Shown here one piece after another: positions 7,790 to 15,085 of a stretch of 64,000 nucleotides of DNA. The notes under the pieces were generated by a model. The model was not told the DNA's origin. It made no database searches and was given only the letters and a program-made list of their open reading frames with translations. A program made the translations under genes and the position numbers. The stretch spans positions 8,928,001-8,992,000 of the forward strand of contig NZ_CP107869.1 in NCBI RefSeq assembly GCF_036013645.1. The letters are read 5' to 3'. This stretch comes from Streptomyces sp. NBC_00490. Lineage in GTDB: Bacteria > Actinomycetota > Actinomycetes > Streptomycetales > Streptomycetaceae. Each line of letters opens with the position of its first letter. The first letter of the stretch is position 1.

Positions 7790-8923
7790 TCATATGGGGA
7801 GGGATGGGTCACCGGGTCTCGGTTGATCAGTGGGTCTGGGGCGGGTGTGCGCGGTGCCTCCGGCCAGCAGCACGTCGGCGATGCGGTCGCTCGCGCGGCC
7901 GTCCCAGAGTTCGGGCCGGCGCGGCGCGGGAGGCGCGTCCAGTACGCGGTTCACCGTGGCCACGATGCGTGCCGGATCCCGGCCGGCCAGCGCGTTGGTG
8001 CCCTGCTCGACGGTGATGGGCCGCTCGGTGTTGTCGCGCAGGGTCACACACGGCACGCCGAGTGCGGTGGTCTCCTCCTGCACCCCGCCCGAGTCGGTCA
8101 GCACGACACGCGCGGAGTCCTGGAGGGCGATGAAGTCCAGGTATCCGGCGGGCGGTACGAGCCTGATGCCCCCGGGGACACCGATCTCGGCCAGCCGCTG
8201 GGCCGCCCGCGGGTGCACGGGCAGCAGGAGCGGACAGCGGCCGGCGATCTCGCCCAGGGCCTTCAGGAGCCCGGCGAGGACCTCGGGGTCGTCGACGTTG
8301 GCGGGGCGGTGCAGGGTGACCAGGCCGAACTCGCCTCTGGTCAGGCCGTACCGGTCGAGGACGTCCGAGGCCCTGGCCCGCTCCAGGTTGGTCAGCAGCG
8401 TGTCGATCATGACGTTGCCGACGAGGTGGATCTGGTCCTCCCGGTACCCCTCCGCGCGCAGGTTCTCGACCGCGTCCGGCGAGGGGGCCAGCAGGTAGTC
8501 GCTGACGCGGTCGGTGGCGACGCGGTTGACCTCCTCCGGCATGCCCCAGTCGCGGCTGCGCAGACCGGCCTCGACATGGGCGAGGAGCGGCCCGGCCTTG
8601 GCGGTGACCAGGGCGCAGGCCAGCGTGGAGTTGATGTCGCCGACCACCACGACGATGTCCGGCCGCACCTCGTCCAGGAGCGGCTCGAAGGCGGTCATCA
8701 CCCGGCCGGTCTGCTCGGCGTGGCTGCCCGAACCGACCCCGAGGGAGCGGTCGGGCGGGCGGATGCCGAGGTCGGCGAAGAACACGTCGTTCATCGCCGG
8801 GTCGTAGTGCTGGCCGGTGTGGACGAGGACCACCTCGGCGCCCCGGCGTTCCAGGGCGTCCATCACCGGTTTGATCTTCATGTAGTTGGGGCGGGCCCCG
8901 GCGACGCAGACGATGCGCGGCAT
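7790..8923 (-). CDS. wecB: UDP-N-acetylglucosamine 2-epimerase (non-hydrolysing)
   Basis: Cytoplasmic enzyme of 377 aa that interconverts UDP-GlcNAc and UDP-ManNAc. The start IVCVAGARPNYMKIKPVM carries the GxRP-x-x-x-K signature of the family, and VHTGQHYDPAMND, VVGDINSTLA, HVEAGLRS, TLHRPANVD, VLTDSGGVQEE and RDNTERPI follow in the expected order. Length is normal (about 375 aa). The gene ends 3 bases after the start of nothing else on this strand and is separated by 3 bases from the dehydrogenase stop upstream, so both sit in one operon. The product UDP-ManNAc is the substrate of that dehydrogenase and of the WecG-type transferase. Confidence 0.93.
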   Translation of the reverse strand: MPRIVCVAGARPNYMKIKPVMDALERRGAEVVLVHTGQHYDPAMNDVFFADLGIRPPDRSLGVGSGSHAEQTGRVMTAFEPLLDEVRPDIVVVVGDINSTLACALVTAKAGPLLAHVEAGLRSRDWGMPEEVNRVATDRVSDYLLAPSPDAVENLRAEGYREDQIHLVGNVMIDTLLTNLERARASDVLDRYGLTRGEFGLVTLHRPANVDDPEVLAGLLKALGEIAGRCPLLLPVHPRAAQRLAEIGVPGGIRLVPPAGYLDFIALQDSARVVLTDSGGVQEETTALGVPCVTLRDNTERPITVEQGTNALAGRDPARIVATVNRVLDAPPAPRRPELWDGRASDRIADVLLAGGTAHTRPRPTDQPRPGDPSLPI

Positions 8924-8926
8924 GGT

Positions 8927-10186
8927 TCAGAGCACCTCGATCGTGGGTCCCGACGGCAGCCGGCGGCGGCAGTCCAGGACCAGGGGAGCGTGTTCGGCGA
9001 CGAGTTCGTAGTCGAAGCCGTCATGGTCGGTGAGCAGGACCACCACATCGGCGGCCGACAGCTCCTGCGGAGTGGGCTCGACCCGCACCAGGCGGGTGTC
9101 CACCGGCAGACTCTCGACCACATGCGGGTCCGCCGCCCTGACCTGGGCCCCCATGTCGAGCAGCAGCTGGGAGATGCGCAGGGCGGGCGACTCCCGGGCG
9201 TCGCCGGTGTTCTTCTTGTACGCCAGTCCCAGCAGCAGGATGCGCGAGCCGTTCACCGAACGGCGCCTGGCGTTGAACAGGTCGCCGATGCGGCGCGCCA
9301 CGTACTCGGGCATGTGGTTGTTGATGTCGTTGGCCAGCTCCACGAACCGGAAGCTCTGGCCGAGTTCGCGCTGCACCCGCCAGGACAGGTACGAGGGGTC
9401 GATCGGCAGGCAGTGACCGCCGACGCCCGGTCCGGGCGTGAACTTCATGAAGCCGAACGGCTTGCTGGAGGCGGCCTCGATGGCCTGCCAGACGTCGATG
9501 TCCAGGTGGTGGGCGAACATCGCGATCTCGTTGACCAGCGCGATGTTCACATGACGGAAGGTGTTCTCCAGCAGCTTGGCGAGTTCGGCCTCCTTGGGCG
9601 AGCTCACCGGCACGGTGGTGTCGACGAGTTCGGCGTAGAAGTCCTGAACTGCCTTCAGGGAGGCGGCGTCGACGCCGGAGACGACCTTCGGGGTCTCCTG
9701 GAAGCCCCAGACGGCGTTTCCGGGGTCGATGCGCTCCGGGCTGTAGCCGAGGTGGAAGTCGGTGCCCGCGGCCAGACCCGAACCGTCCTCCAGGAGCGGG
9801 CCGAACAGCTCCTGGGTGGTGCCGGGATAGGTGGTCGACTCCAGGACGACGGTGGCCCCGGGGCGCAGATAGCGGCCGAGGGTGACCGCCGACTCCTTGA
9901 TGTACCTCAGGTCGGGAGTGCCCTCGTGCAGCGGGGTCGGCACGGTCACCACCGCGACGTCGAACCCGCCGCAGTCGCGGGCCGATTCGCTCGGTCTGTA
10001 GGTGCCGTTGTCCAGCGCCGCGCGGATCCGCTCGGAGGAGACGTCCTCGACGAAGGACTCACCGGCGGCCAGGCTCTTGATCCGCCGGGCGTCGACGTCG
10101 TAGCCGATCACCTCGTGACCGACCTCGGCGGCGCGGATGGCCAGCGGCAGCCCGACGTATCCCTGTCCCACCACGACGACACGCAT
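8927..10186 (-). CDS. wecC: UDP-N-acetyl-D-mannosamine dehydrogenase-type nucleotide-sugar dehydrogenase
   Basis: NAD-dependent four-electron dehydrogenase of 419 aa, predicted to oxidise UDP-ManNAc to UDP-ManNAcA. The N-terminal Rossmann motif is VVVVGQGYVGLPLA (GxGxxG, residues 7-12); VLESTTYPGTT and YSPERIDPGN follow; the catalytic Cys259 lies in PGPGVGGHCLPIDPSYL; and the C-terminal UDP-binding domain contains LLLGLAYKKNTGDARESPA. The motifs also fit UDP-GlcNAc 6-dehydrogenase (WbpA/WbpO), so assignment to ManNAc rests on the adjacent wecB and wecG. Its ATG overlaps the stop of the WecG gene (TGATG). Confidence 0.85.
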   Translation of the reverse strand: MRVVVVGQGYVGLPLAIRAAEVGHEVIGYDVDARRIKSLAAGESFVEDVSSERIRAALDNGTYRPSESARDCGGFDVAVVTVPTPLHEGTPDLRYIKESAVTLGRYLRPGATVVLESTTYPGTTQELFGPLLEDGSGLAAGTDFHLGYSPERIDPGNAVWGFQETPKVVSGVDAASLKAVQDFYAELVDTTVPVSSPKEAELAKLLENTFRHVNIALVNEIAMFAHHLDIDVWQAIEAASSKPFGFMKFTPGPGVGGHCLPIDPSYLSWRVQRELGQSFRFVELANDINNHMPEYVARRIGDLFNARRRSVNGSRILLLGLAYKKNTGDARESPALRISQLLLDMGAQVRAADPHVVESLPVDTRLVRVEPTPQELSAADVVVLLTDHDGFDYELVAEHAPLVLDCRRRLPSGPTIEVL

Positions 10187-10956
10187 CAGTGACTCCTGTT
10201 CGCGGAAGCGGCCTGCGGCGAGAGCCGGATGAACTCGCGCGCCGTCATGAGGACGAAGGCGGCGTTGGTGGTGAGATAGCGCCGGCCCAGGCGGCGCGGC
10301 TCCTGCAACGTGCGGTAGAGCCACTCGAGCCCCATCCGCTGCCAGGCGGCGGGGGCCCGCTTGGTGATCCCGGCCAGGATGTCGAAGGAACCACCGACCC
10401 CGTGCACGACCCGGGCGCCGGTGCGCGCGCCGTAGGCGGCGGTGAAGATCTCCTTCTTCGGCGAGGTCATGCCAAGGAAGAGCATCTGGGCGCCGCTGTC
10501 CGCGATCGCGTCCGCGACGGCCTCCTGCTGGGAGTCGTCGAAGTAGCCGTCGCGGCTGCCCGCGACCTTCAGACCGGGGAAGCGGTCGGCCACCCGGCGC
10601 AGCATCTGTGCCAGCACCTCCTGCCGGGCGCCGAGGAAGTACACCGAGATGCCCGCCGACTCCGCCTCGCCCAGCAGCCGCAGGAACAGGTCGATCCCGG
10701 CCACCCGCTCCGGTAGCGGGGCGCGCAGCACCCGGCCGGCCCAGACCACGGCCTGTCCGTCGGCGACGACGACATCGCACCCGGACACGGCCTCGGCGAG
10801 CCTGGGGTCGCGCCGCATGTTCACCAGCTTCGCGGCGTTGACCACCCCGATCTCCAACTGGCGGTCCTCCCGGACCGCGTCGAGGCAGCGCGCCACGGTC
10901 TCGTCCATGGTCAGCGGGTCCAGCTCGACCCCGAACAGGGTCCGGCGCTCGCTCAT
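10186..10956 (-). CDS. WecG/TagA/CpsF-family glycosyltransferase
   Basis: GT26 family enzyme of 256 aa that transfers ManNAc or ManNAcA to GlcNAc-PP-undecaprenol. Recognisable motifs are VNAAKLVNMRRDP, VVADGQAVVWAG (family active-site region with Asp), ISVYFLGARQEVL, GYFDD, and FLGMTSPKKEIF, which is the family LGxPxQE block with a serine-proline-lysine variant. The C-terminal helices RMGLEWLYRTLQEPRRLGRRYL are the membrane-binding appendage. The ATG at 10956 sits in a 4-base overlap with the toroid gene stop. In context it would add the second sugar of the lipid-linked unit. Confidence 0.88.
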   Translation of the reverse strand: MSERRTLFGVELDPLTMDETVARCLDAVREDRQLEIGVVNAAKLVNMRRDPRLAEAVSGCDVVVADGQAVVWAGRVLRAPLPERVAGIDLFLRLLGEAESAGISVYFLGARQEVLAQMLRRVADRFPGLKVAGSRDGYFDDSQQEAVADAIADSGAQMLFLGMTSPKKEIFTAAYGARTGARVVHGVGGSFDILAGITKRAPAAWQRMGLEWLYRTLQEPRRLGRRYLTTNAAFVLMTAREFIRLSPQAASANRSH

Positions 10957-12116
10957 ATCCGGCCTCCCTGCCAGGCGTGGAGCATCCAGCCGAACTCGTA
11001 CGGCCGGCATTCGCGGTCCACGGACAGGGGGCGGTACACCCGGTCCAGGGACTTCAGCCGCAGGCCCGGTACGACCCGGGTGCCGAGGCCCCGGGCGGCG
11101 CGTACGGCCTTCTTCGGGTCGCCCCGGTAGACCTTGCGCCAGGTGGCGCCGAGCTCGTCGAGGATCAACGGCTCATGGTCGGCGCCCAGTTCGGGCACCT
11201 CCGACATCCAGCGCAGACCCTTGCGGATCGACGCGCCGAAGTCGCTGCCGCCGGCGTCGGTGAGGTCGAACAGGGCGGTCGGCGCCATCGCGTGCTGGTG
11301 GACGCTGTAGACCGGGTAGCCCTCCACGACACCGCCGGTGCGCGCGTCGTAGTGCCACCACCACTGCCCGCCGTCGCCCTGCAGCTCGCAGATGCGCCGC
11401 GCGCACGCCTCGGAGGCGGCCAGGGCCTCCGGGTCGCCGCCCTGGTCGTCGCTGGCATGGGCGCGGGCCAGGGCCTGCAACGGGTAGGTCTGGTCGGCGA
11501 AGCAGGCGACATGGGCCCGGTACCAGGGCACCAGACCGGGGCCGGTGGCGTGCGGGAAGAGCGGGCTGTCGCCGATACGGGCCCGCAGCAGACGGTCGCG
11601 GGCGGCGGTGAAACGTCTCTCCACGTCGACCGTGCCGCGAGCGGCCGCGAGCGCGGACAGCACCCATGCGGCCTCGACGGTGTACTGGGGCCGGCCGTCC
11701 TCGTCCAGGTCCTCGACCCGTGCGAGGGCGTCGGACAGTTTGGGGTGCCCGGTCTCGGCGGCGGCCCAGGCGATGAGTGCGGCGTCACCGAGGTTGGTCA
11801 CCGCGGGCAGCGACTCGATCAGCAGGCCCGTGAACTCCTGGGCGGTGCGTCCCGCGAGCACCGCGCGCTGGCGGTCCTCGGGGAGGAACTCGACTCCCAG
11901 CGCGGTGATGGCCGCGTACCGGGTGCTGGTCCCGCGCCGGTCAAGGGTCCAGGAACCGTCGGAGGCTTTGCGTCCGGACATGGTGAAGGAGAAGGCTTCA
12001 CCACCCGGGAGCAGCATCTCCGGGAGCCCCAACTCGGCTACCGACAGCAGCCGTTGGGCGAGCGAGAGCAGTGGCGGTTCCTCATGACCGAGTGCCGCCA
12101 GACGTGTGGTGGTCAT
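10953..12116 (-). CDS. Uncharacterised alpha/alpha-toroid-like protein of the polysaccharide operon
   Basis: First gene of the main operon, 387 aa, no signal peptide or membrane segment. It shows repeated helix-pair patterns like those of prenyltransferase/squalene-cyclase and (alpha/alpha)6 barrels: DGSWTLDRRGTSTRYAAIT, TVEAAWVLSALAAARG, DQTYPLQALARAH and ELQGDGGQWWWHYDARTGG. The conserved-looking aromatic and acidic patch (QWWWHYD, EGYPVYSVHQHAMAP) would suit a carbohydrate-active site such as an epimerase, lyase or hydrolase. None of the terpene cyclase DxDD or DDxxD motifs is seen. ATG at 12116 was chosen over GTG at 12179. Function is not known to me; the operon position ahead of wecG suggests a cytoplasmic step on sugar, lipid or polymer. 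Confidence 0.6.
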   Translation of the reverse strand: MTTTRLAALGHEEPPLLSLAQRLLSVAELGLPEMLLPGGEAFSFTMSGRKASDGSWTLDRRGTSTRYAAITALGVEFLPEDRQRAVLAGRTAQEFTGLLIESLPAVTNLGDAALIAWAAAETGHPKLSDALARVEDLDEDGRPQYTVEAAWVLSALAAARGTVDVERRFTAARDRLLRARIGDSPLFPHATGPGLVPWYRAHVACFADQTYPLQALARAHASDDQGGDPEALAASEACARRICELQGDGGQWWWHYDARTGGVVEGYPVYSVHQHAMAPTALFDLTDAGGSDFGASIRKGLRWMSEVPELGADHEPLILDELGATWRKVYRGDPKKAVRAARGLGTRVVPGLRLKSLDRVYRPLSVDRECRPYEFGWMLHAWQGGRI

Positions 12117-12385
12117 CTTTTGGGCACACCAACCCCCCTGTGGGTCCTGTTTTGCGCAGACTGCGATCGCCGCTGGCACGGATGGCCATACGGCGGAAGA
12201 AGGTGGACGTCAGGCGCCGGAGTGGTCGTCGCTCCTGGCAGCAGGCATAGGTGTCCCCACCCCGTAACCCCCCCTGGGCACTACTGGTTCGTGTGCCCAT
12301 TGTGCTAGGTCTGCACAGTTCGCACACACGTTATGCCTGTAGATGTTCGATGATTTGCGTTTTTAGCGAAACAACGGAAACAGGG
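12117..12385 (-). promoter_or_regulatory. Upstream region and probable leader of the polysaccharide operon
   Basis: This gap separates the acyltransferase stop from the toroid gene start and is where the promoter for the seven- to ten-gene operon should be. The far half (about 12300-12385) is noticeably richer in A and T than its surroundings (GCTAAAAACGCAAATCATCG on the - strand), as expected for a promoter. I see CATAAC and CACAAT as possible -10 elements but no matching -35, so no exact start is claimed. The distance leaves a possible 5' leader of 150-250 bases. Confidence 0.4.
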
Positions 12386-12985
12386 TCATGCGCGTTCGAC
12401 GAGCTCGCCGTCCTTCTCGTCGTACAGCTCGCCCGTCTCGGGGCACTCCCACACGCCCGACTCGCCGTCCCGCGCGGCCAGTCGTACGCCGGCCCGGCCG
12501 ACCCAGCCGATGCGGCGGGCCGGAACGCCCGCCACGAGCGCGAAGTCGGGCACGTCCCGGGTCACCACGGCGCCCGCCGCGACGAGCGCCCAGCGACCGA
12601 TGCGCACCGGCGCCACACACACCGAACGGGCCCCGATCGACGCCCCCTCGGCCACCACCACCGCCACGGCCTCCCAGTCGCCGCCGCGCTTCAGCCGGCC
12701 CTCCGGGTCCACCGAGCGCGGGAAGTGGTCGTTGGTGAAGACGGCCGCGGGGCCGACGAACACCCCGTCGGCGAGCACCGCGGGTTCGTAGACCAGCGCG
12801 TAGTTCTGGAGCTTGACGTTGTCGCCGATGCGTACGCCCGGACCGACATACGCTCCCCGCCCCACGATGCACCCGCTGCCCAGCCGGGCGTCCTCCCGGA
12901 TCTGGGCCAGGTCCCAGACCGTCGTCCCGTCGCCGATCGTGGCCGTCTCGTCGACCTGGGCGGTCGGCTGGATCCTGGAGCTCAT
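12386..12985 (-). CDS. Left-handed beta-helix acyltransferase (WlbB/WbpD-like)
   Basis: Sugar O- or N-acetyltransferase of 199 aa with hexapeptide repeats ([LIV]GxxxV) throughout: IGDGTTVWDLAQIRED, LGSGCIVGRGAYVGPGVRIGDNVKLQN, VFVGPAAVFTNDHFPR and IGRWALVAAGAVVTRDVPDFALVAGVPARRIG are all present in pieces. The TNDHFPR loop with its catalytic-type His is the mark of the WlbB/WbpD/PglD-like group that acetylates UDP-3-amino-GlcNAcA. The usual partner oxidase and aminotransferase (WlbA, WlbC) are not in this window, so the real substrate may differ. A C-terminal extension (WECPETGELYDEKDG) resembles a degenerate zinc-ribbon tail. It precedes the operon on the same strand with 269 bases between. 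Confidence 0.82.
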   Translation of the reverse strand: MSSRIQPTAQVDETATIGDGTTVWDLAQIREDARLGSGCIVGRGAYVGPGVRIGDNVKLQNYALVYEPAVLADGVFVGPAAVFTNDHFPRSVDPEGRLKRGGDWEAVAVVVAEGASIGARSVCVAPVRIGRWALVAAGAVVTRDVPDFALVAGVPARRIGWVGRAGVRLAARDGESGVWECPETGELYDEKDGELVERA

Positions 12986-13322
12986 CGGGAGGGACCTCTC
13001 TTCTCGAACGGAGCTGAGCGCCGCCCCAACGGGGTGGCGCAGGAGGAAGGGCTCGTCATGACGAGGTCCGGACCGCGACCGGCACAGGCTGCTCGGCCGG
13101 CGTACGGGTGGTGGGGCGCGAACGGATACCTGAGCCGCCGGACGACAGGAGTGCCTTCACGAGATCACCATACGTACGCCACACTCACCGAAGAAAGGAT
13201 TCCGCGCAGGTCGGCCGGTTCCGTGCGCCCCGGGCCCCGCGGGCCCGGAGAGGTCGGGGCGCGCGACCGCGTCGTCCAGGCGGTGACGGCCCTGACCAGG
13301 AAGTGCCTTGCGCGGCCGACGG
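12986..13322. other. Intergenic region with upstream sequence of the acyltransferase gene
   Basis: No convincing gene is present in these 337 bases. The 12986-13020 end carries an AGAGAGG-like ribosome-binding site for the acyltransferase (- strand). A strong GC hairpin lies at 13230-13248 (listed separately). Direction of both neighbours is -, so the znu transcript should end here and the acyltransferase promoter should lie between about 13010 and 13225. I could not pick a -10/-35 pair. Confidence 0.5.
13230..13248 (-). terminator. GC hairpin after znuB
   Basis: Perfect 8-base inverted repeat CCGGGCCC / GGGCCCGG with a 3-base loop, 75 bases past the znuB stop. It has no T-run, as is usual for actinobacterial terminators. 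Confidence 0.5.
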
Positions 13323-14201
13323 CTAGGACGCCAAGGCCGTCCGCCGCGCTCCCCACCGGCGTACGCGCCGCTTGCCTGCCAGGCGGCAGACGACGTAGAT
13401 CGTGAACGACACGGTGGTGACGTAAGGGCTGATCGGGAGGGAGCCGCCGAGCGCAAGCAGGATGCCGCCCTCGATCGAGAGGACCGCGAACAGCACGCTC
13501 AGCGTGGGCAGCAGCACCGGTGACGCCGTGACCCGGGCGGCGGCAGCGGCCGGTGTGACGACCAGGCTCAGGACCAGCAGTGCGCCGACGACCTGCACCG
13601 ACAGGGCCACCGCGAGCCCCAACACGAGCATGAACGCGAAGGACAGGGTGCGCACCGGCACCCCGCGTGCCTCGGCGACGTCCGGGTCGGCGCTGGCGAA
13701 GGACAGCGGCCGCCACATGACCGCCAGCGCGACCACGACCAGCGCCGAGGTGCCCAGCAGCCAGGTCATCTGCGGGGTGTCGACCGCGACGATCTGCCCG
13801 GTCAGCAGGCCGAACTTGTTGGCCGCCCGCCCTTTGTAGAGGGCGAGGAAGAGCACGCCCAACCCGAGCCCGAACGGCATGATGATGCCGATCACCGAGT
13901 TGCGGTCCCGTGCCCGCGCCCCCAGGACCCCCATCGTGCCGGCCGCGAGCAGCGATCCCAGGATCGAGCCCACCACGATGTTCGCCTCCAGCAGCAGCGC
14001 CGCCGACGCCCCCGCGAAGGACAACTCGCTGATGCCGTGCACCGCGAACGGCAGGTCACGCATCATGACGAAGACCCCGGCGAGACCGCCGACCAGTCCG
14101 AGGGCGGCCCCGGCGAAGAGCGAGTTGCGGACCAGCGCGAGGAGTTCGCCGTAGTTGTCGAAGCTGAAGATCTGCTGCCAGACCCCGTCGGCGACCGTCA
14201 T
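13323..14201 (-). CDS. znuB: Zinc/metal ABC transporter permease (ZnuB-like)
   Basis: ABC-3 family membrane permease of 292 aa for zinc or manganese. It has about eight hydrophobic helices; the segment FVMMRDLPFAVHGISELSFA near residues 44-63 is the family coupling region, with SFAGASAALLL following, and DPDVAEARGVPVR is the conserved loop before the last helices. ATG at 14201 overlaps the znuC stop by 4 bases. As last gene of znuABC it forms the channel for metal delivered by ZnuA. A Zur-like box upstream of znuA supports zinc as substrate. Confidence 0.88.
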   Translation of the reverse strand: MTVADGVWQQIFSFDNYGELLALVRNSLFAGAALGLVGGLAGVFVMMRDLPFAVHGISELSFAGASAALLLEANIVVGSILGSLLAAGTMGVLGARARDRNSVIGIIMPFGLGLGVLFLALYKGRAANKFGLLTGQIVAVDTPQMTWLLGTSALVVVALAVMWRPLSFASADPDVAEARGVPVRTLSFAFMLVLGLAVALSVQVVGALLVLSLVVTPAAAAARVTASPVLLPTLSVLFAVLSIEGGILLALGGSLPISPYVTTVSFTIYVVCRLAGKRRVRRWGARRTALAS

Positions 14202-15085
14202 GAGCGCACCTCCTCGATCTCGGGAGCGGTGGGGGTCCCCCCGCTCGAGCGAAGCCGAGAGTGGGGGAGCGGCGGGGCGGCCGTCTCGTCCGGGGCGCCG
14301 ACGACCACGATCCGTCCCTGGACGCGGACGACGTCGACCCGTGTGCCGTACAGCTCCGACAGGGACGCGGAGGTCAGGACCTCCTCCGGCGCACCGACCC
14401 GGTGACCGGCCCGGGCCAGGTAGAGCACCCGGTCCACCAGCCCGAGCACCGGATTGATCTCGTGCGTCACGAAGACCACGGCCGTGCCGTGCGAACGGCG
14501 GCGGGCGTCGACCAGTTCGGTGACGGCCCGCTGGTGGTGCAGGTCGAGCGAGAGCAGCGGTTCGTCGCACAGCAGGATCCGCGGATCGGTCGCCAACGCC
14601 TGCCCGATGCGCACTCGTTGGCGCTCTCCGCCGGACAGCATGCCGAGCGGGACATCCGCGTACGCCGACGCCCCGACCGACTCGAGGATCTCGTCCACCC
14701 TGCGGCGGACGGCGGTGGTGCGCAGCCGTGGCCCGAAGCGGTGCCCGTCGATGCCGAAGCGCACGAGGTCGCGGGCGCGCAGCATGGCCTGCGCCGACAA
14801 CTCCGCCTGCTGGGGCACGTATCCGATCTGCCGTGCCGCCTCACGGGGAGAACGGCCGAGGACCGTCAGTGTCCCGGCGGACAGGGACTGCCGGCCGAGC
14901 AGAGTCTTGACGAAGCTGGTCTTGCCGGCCCCGTTCGGCCCGAGCACGGCCACGAACTCGCCGGGCCGTACGTCGAGTTCGAGACCGCTCCAGACGACCC
15001 GTTCGCCGTACGACAGGGCGGCCCCGCGCAGGCTGACGACCGCGCCGGTTCCGCCCTGTGCCGGGATCCGGCCTGGGCTCCTCAC
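14198..15085 (-). CDS. znuC: Zinc/metal ABC transporter ATP-binding protein (ZnuC-like)
   Basis: ATPase of 295 aa that powers the ZnuB permease. Walker A is GPNGAGKTS (residues 49-57), the Q-loop is YVPQQAEL, the signature is LSGGERQRVRIGQAL, Walker B is RILLCDEPL followed by the D-loop SLDLHH, and the switch His is in FVTHEIN. The start is GTG at 15085, overlapping the znuA stop (GTGA). The C-terminal 45 residues are unlike the family and include PHSRLRSSGGTPTAP, which is encoded by a dispersed repeat element that sits inside the reading frame (see 14228-14270). The catalytic core is intact, so the protein should work. Confidence 0.9.
   Translation of the reverse strand: MRSPGRIPAQGGTGAVVSLRGAALSYGERVVWSGLELDVRPGEFVAVLGPNGAGKTSFVKTLLGRQSLSAGTLTVLGRSPREAARQIGYVPQQAELSAQAMLRARDLVRFGIDGHRFGPRLRTTAVRRRVDEILESVGASAYADVPLGMLSGGERQRVRIGQALATDPRILLCDEPLLSLDLHHQRAVTELVDARRRSHGTAVVFVTHEINPVLGLVDRVLYLARAGHRVGAPEEVLTSASLSELYGTRVDVVRVQGRIVVVGAPDETAAPPLPHSRLRSSGGTPTAPEIEEVRS
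14228..14270. repeat. Dispersed Streptomyces repeat inserted in the 3' end of znuC
   Basis: GGTGGGGGTCCCCCCGCTCG followed by AGCGAAGCCGAGAGTGGGGG is a close match to a short semi-palindromic element that I recall as common in Streptomyces genomes, both between genes and near gene ends. The arms CCCCCGCTCG and CGAGAGTGGGGG are imperfectly complementary around AAGC. Here it is translated as part of the ZnuC tail. Recognition is from memory. Confidence 0.6.

Noticed and set aside
7773..7796. Two CATATG hexamers between the wzz and wecB genes
   Set aside because: They are isolated restriction-type palindromes, one of them inside the wecB end, with no promoter or regulator pattern around them.
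7823..10192. Another long + strand open frame opposite wecB and the dehydrogenase
   Set aside because: Same effect; the - strand genes have full family motifs.
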